This document shows positions 62,337-64,000 of a DNA stretch of 64,000 bases, one piece after another. Positions within the stretch are counted from its first letter, which is position 1. Every line of letters begins with the position of its first letter. Made by a program: the position numbers and the translations under genes. The notes under the pieces were generated by a model, which saw nothing but the letters and a program-made list of their open reading frames with translations, ran no database searches and was not told where the DNA came from. Origin of the DNA: AP-15 sp963703665 (GTDB lineage Bacteria; Pseudomonadota; Alphaproteobacteria; ATCC43930; CGMCC-115725); NCBI GenBank assembly GCA_963703665.1, contig CAVPFB010000003.1, positions 835,118 through 899,117 on the forward strand. Direction: 5' to 3'.

Positions 62337-63204
62337 GACTCCTCCTCGCTGCTCTCAGTGACTCGCCTCTGTTACTAAATTCTCGCCCAAGCAAACCGGT
62401 GCCCGCCGACTGGGAACAGCCGTGCTGGACGCGACTGTCTCCCGCGCCGCTGCCGGGCTCGCCCAGCAGCGCCGCACACAGAATGATCCGTATGGCGCAG
62501 GTCTAAATCGTTGAGCGACCTAGTGGAAACCGCTCCGAACGGCGGATACTTGCGCGCTAGCTCGGCCGGTGGCGGTAGCGGAGCGTCGTGGGCGCAGCGG
62601 ATCGCAGGCGGCGTGACGGCTCCGCCTTTGCCAGCTGCCGCGCCGGCGGGCTCTGGCCCGAGCGCGGGAAGCCGCGGTGGTCTGTTCTGGCGCGGCTGGC
62701 CGCCGGGGCTGCCTCATGGGGGTTCAACTCGGGTTCATGGGGGTTCAACTCGGTGGCAAGGTCATCTGGGCTGGCTCGCGGGGCCTTCGGTGCGGGGCGG
62801 GACTTCCGGGCACCAGCGGGAGGATGTCGCCTTGCCCGCCAGATGATGGAGCGCCGCGGTGCGGATGCTGCAGCCCCGTCCTGGCCTGCAGCATCCATTC
62901 CTGGCTGGCCGCAATCGTCATTTCCCCAGGTCAGGCACTCGGACTAGTCATGCGGTCCGGCGGCGCCGCCGCTGCTCGCCCGCGGAATGCCCGCCCGGAC
63001 GGCCCTTGGCGTGTTAGCTTGGACTGGTGATAGATCCCCGTTCCGGTGATGTACCACTCGAATGGGTGTTCAAGTCCCCCCTCGGACACGAAAACCGGTG
63101 CGATTTCCCCAAAACGACCGGCACTTGAACACGCGCCGGGCGGCCGGTCCTCGCGGCCGCCCCGGCTCCCGGTCGCGCCGCCGCCTCCTGCCCGGGAGGC
63201 AGCC
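62337..63204. other. 868-base region without a convincing gene
   Basis: Open frames here are short and mutually overlapping, with codon use typical of random high-GC sequence. It contains the 19-bp direct repeat pair at 62715-62754 and a possible promoter stretch upstream of the AbrB-type gene at about 63010-63060 (lower GC, GTGTTAGCTTGGACTGGTGA). I recognise no RNA gene. Confidence 0.45.
62715..62754. repeat. 19-bp direct repeat pair
   Basis: TCATGGGGGTTCAACTCGG occurs at 62715-62733 and 62736-62754, separated by 2 bases (period 21). It lies upstream of the AbrB-integrase genes. It could be a binding site or recombination substrate, or a simple tandem duplication. Confidence 0.8.
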
Positions 63205-63657
63205 ATGACCGCCCGGCCCGTTGCCCCGGTTATCCCCGCCGCCAGCCCCGGGCGCCGCCAGGGCAATTCTGGCGCGCGCCGCCCGATGCCGCTGGCCAGC
63301 CCGCCCGGCCGACCGGACGTAATCTATGGCTTTGGCCGCATCGATGCCTCGGGCCGGGTCGCGGACCGGGTGACCATCGCTGCGCTGGGCTGGCGTGGCG
63401 GTGACCGGCTGACCGTGATCGCCGAGGCCGGGGTGATGATCGCGCGCCGCGACCCGGGCGGGATGGTTACCGTGCCGGCCCGGCCCTACGTGGTGATCCC
63501 GGCCGCGCTGCGCCGCCGCTGCGGGCTGCGGGCGGGTGACTATGTGCTGCTGGCCGCCTCGCCCGGGCAGGACACGCTGGCCGCGTACTCCTTCGCGGTC
63601 GTCGACCAGGCGCTGCGGGCGCACGTCCCGGCCTGCGGCGAAGGGAGGCAATCGTGA
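63205..63657 (+). CDS. AbrB/SpoVT-type DNA-binding-domain protein
   Basis: A 150-residue protein with two swapped-hairpin-like beta segments: IYGFGRIDASGRVADRVTIAALGWRGGDRL (about residues 40-70) and PARPYVVIPAALRRRCGLRAGDYVLLAA (about 91-118). The second matches the AbrB/MazE signature with VIPAALRRRCGLRAGD. Many actinobacterial genomes carry such a gene directly before a tyrosine integrase. GTGA overlap with the integrase gene shows coupling. Its ATG follows GGGAGGCAGCC. It may regulate the integrase or act as an antitoxin-like protein; not shown. Confidence 0.7.
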   Translation: MTARPVAPVIPAASPGRRQGNSGARRPMPLASPPGRPDVIYGFGRIDASGRVADRVTIAALGWRGGDRLTVIAEAGVMIARRDPGGMVTVPARPYVVIPAALRRRCGLRAGDYVLLAASPGQDTLAAYSFAVVDQALRAHVPACGEGRQS

Positions 63658-64000
63658 TTGCCGCGAGTACTGCCACGTCCCGCCAGGCGGTGGTGGAGGC
63701 CGCGCTGGTGCTGCTGGAGCAGATGGGCCTGTCCCCGGCGGACCTGGCCGCTGTCCCGCAGCCCCGCAAGCCGGTGCCGACCTTCGCCGAGTATGTCCCG
63801 GTGGTGTCGGCGGCGGTCAGCGCCGGGACGCGGCGGGCGTACGGCTCGTACTGGAACCGGGTCCTCGAGCACTGGGGGGACCGACGTCTGGACGAGCCGA
63901 CGCCGTTGGAGATCCGGCAGCTGATGGCCTACGTCAAGACCCATGTGGTGGCCCGCCGCAACGCCCGCGGCGGCCGCAGCGCCGAAGAGCACCTGGTGGC
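63654..64000 (+). CDS. Tyrosine recombinase/integrase, cut by right window edge
   Basis: The first 115 codons of a site-specific integrase. It starts at GTG 63654 overlapping the preceding stop. TFAEYVPVVSAAVSAGTRRAYGSYWNRVLEHWGDRRLDEPTPLEIRQL is the SAM-like core-binding domain of phage-integrase-family enzymes. The catalytic domain with R-H-R-Y residues lies beyond the window, so activity cannot be judged. Codon use and the AbrB partner point to an actinobacterial origin. Confidence 0.75.
   Translation, partial: MIAASTATSRQAVVEAALVLLEQMGLSPADLAAVPQPRKPVPTFAEYVPVVSAAVSAGTRRAYGSYWNRVLEHWGDRRLDEPTPLEIRQLMAYVKTHVVARRNARGGRSAEEHLV

Noticed and set aside
1..64000. tRNA or rRNA genes
   Set aside because: I looked for T-loop (GTTCRANYC) and acceptor-stem patterns in intergenic regions and saw none that could be folded convincingly.

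Overview
The window is GC-rich DNA with two origins. From the left edge to about 59,865 it reads as one alphaproteobacterial chromosome segment. Supporting features are a Rhodobacter-type PmtA methyltransferase, a double cold-shock-domain protein, the hflK-hflC-DUF2065-degP cluster with a divergent mrp gene, the lgt-midA-pgeF operon, an AHAS/IlvC operon interrupted by palindromic REP-like elements, and a phasin gene. The order within the class cannot be fixed from sequence alone. From about 59,865 to the right edge the sequence changes abruptly to actinobacterial-type content: a STAND NTPase with an N-terminal nuclease-like domain, then an AbrB/SpoVT-type protein translationally coupled to a tyrosine integrase. 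The join truncates a gene on each side, so it is either a recombination scar or an assembly chimera.

Layout. 1-7.9 kb: partial pqiA, two small hypotheticals, an acyl-CoA-dehydrogenase-like flavoprotein, pmtA, a cold-shock protein, and a sugar-acid catabolic pair (FAH-family hydrolase plus SDR dehydrogenase, resembling the L-fuconate route) with an LLM flavoprotein. 8-16.2 kb: aspartate aminotransferase, an EF-G-like GTPase, msrP, gph, a serine hydrolase, a lone tatA, a SET protein and a MoxR ATPase. 16.2-21.3 kb: an MHS transporter, a two-subunit CoA transferase, a type B carboxylesterase and a NIPSNAP protein. 21.3-26 kb: phasin, a DacA-like carboxypeptidase with SPOR domain, phosphomannomutase/phosphoglucomutase and galU. 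26-30 kb: a DTW-domain protein and a TrmH-family methylase separated by a lysR-MFS pair that is bounded by an 18-bp direct repeat. 30-39 kb: mrp, hflK, hflC, DUF2065, degP, an MFS protein, serB and miaA. 39-43 kb: ilvB, ilvH, ilvC. 43-48.3 kb: an accessory envelope island containing a nucleotidyl cyclase fused to an OmpA-like domain, a large secreted FecR/DUF6600 protein and a decayed relative of it, a secreted SH3/nuclease-fold protein and a lipoprotein. 48.3-59.4 kb: histidine kinase, glgA, a short TMEM175-type protein, ychF, pth, L25, prs, a lipoprotein, then pgeF, midA and lgt.

Quality. At least ten reading-frame breaks fall inside otherwise intact conserved genes (aspartate aminotransferase, carboxylesterase, an MFS protein, mrp, hflK twice, prs, a lipoprotein, the LLM/SDR boundary and the STAND gene). 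Several sit in C or G runs. Because prs, mrp and hflK are unlikely to be lost together, residual single-base sequencing errors explain most of them better than pseudogenisation. These genes are given below as whole loci with the break position stated. No tRNA, rRNA or CRISPR array was recognised.
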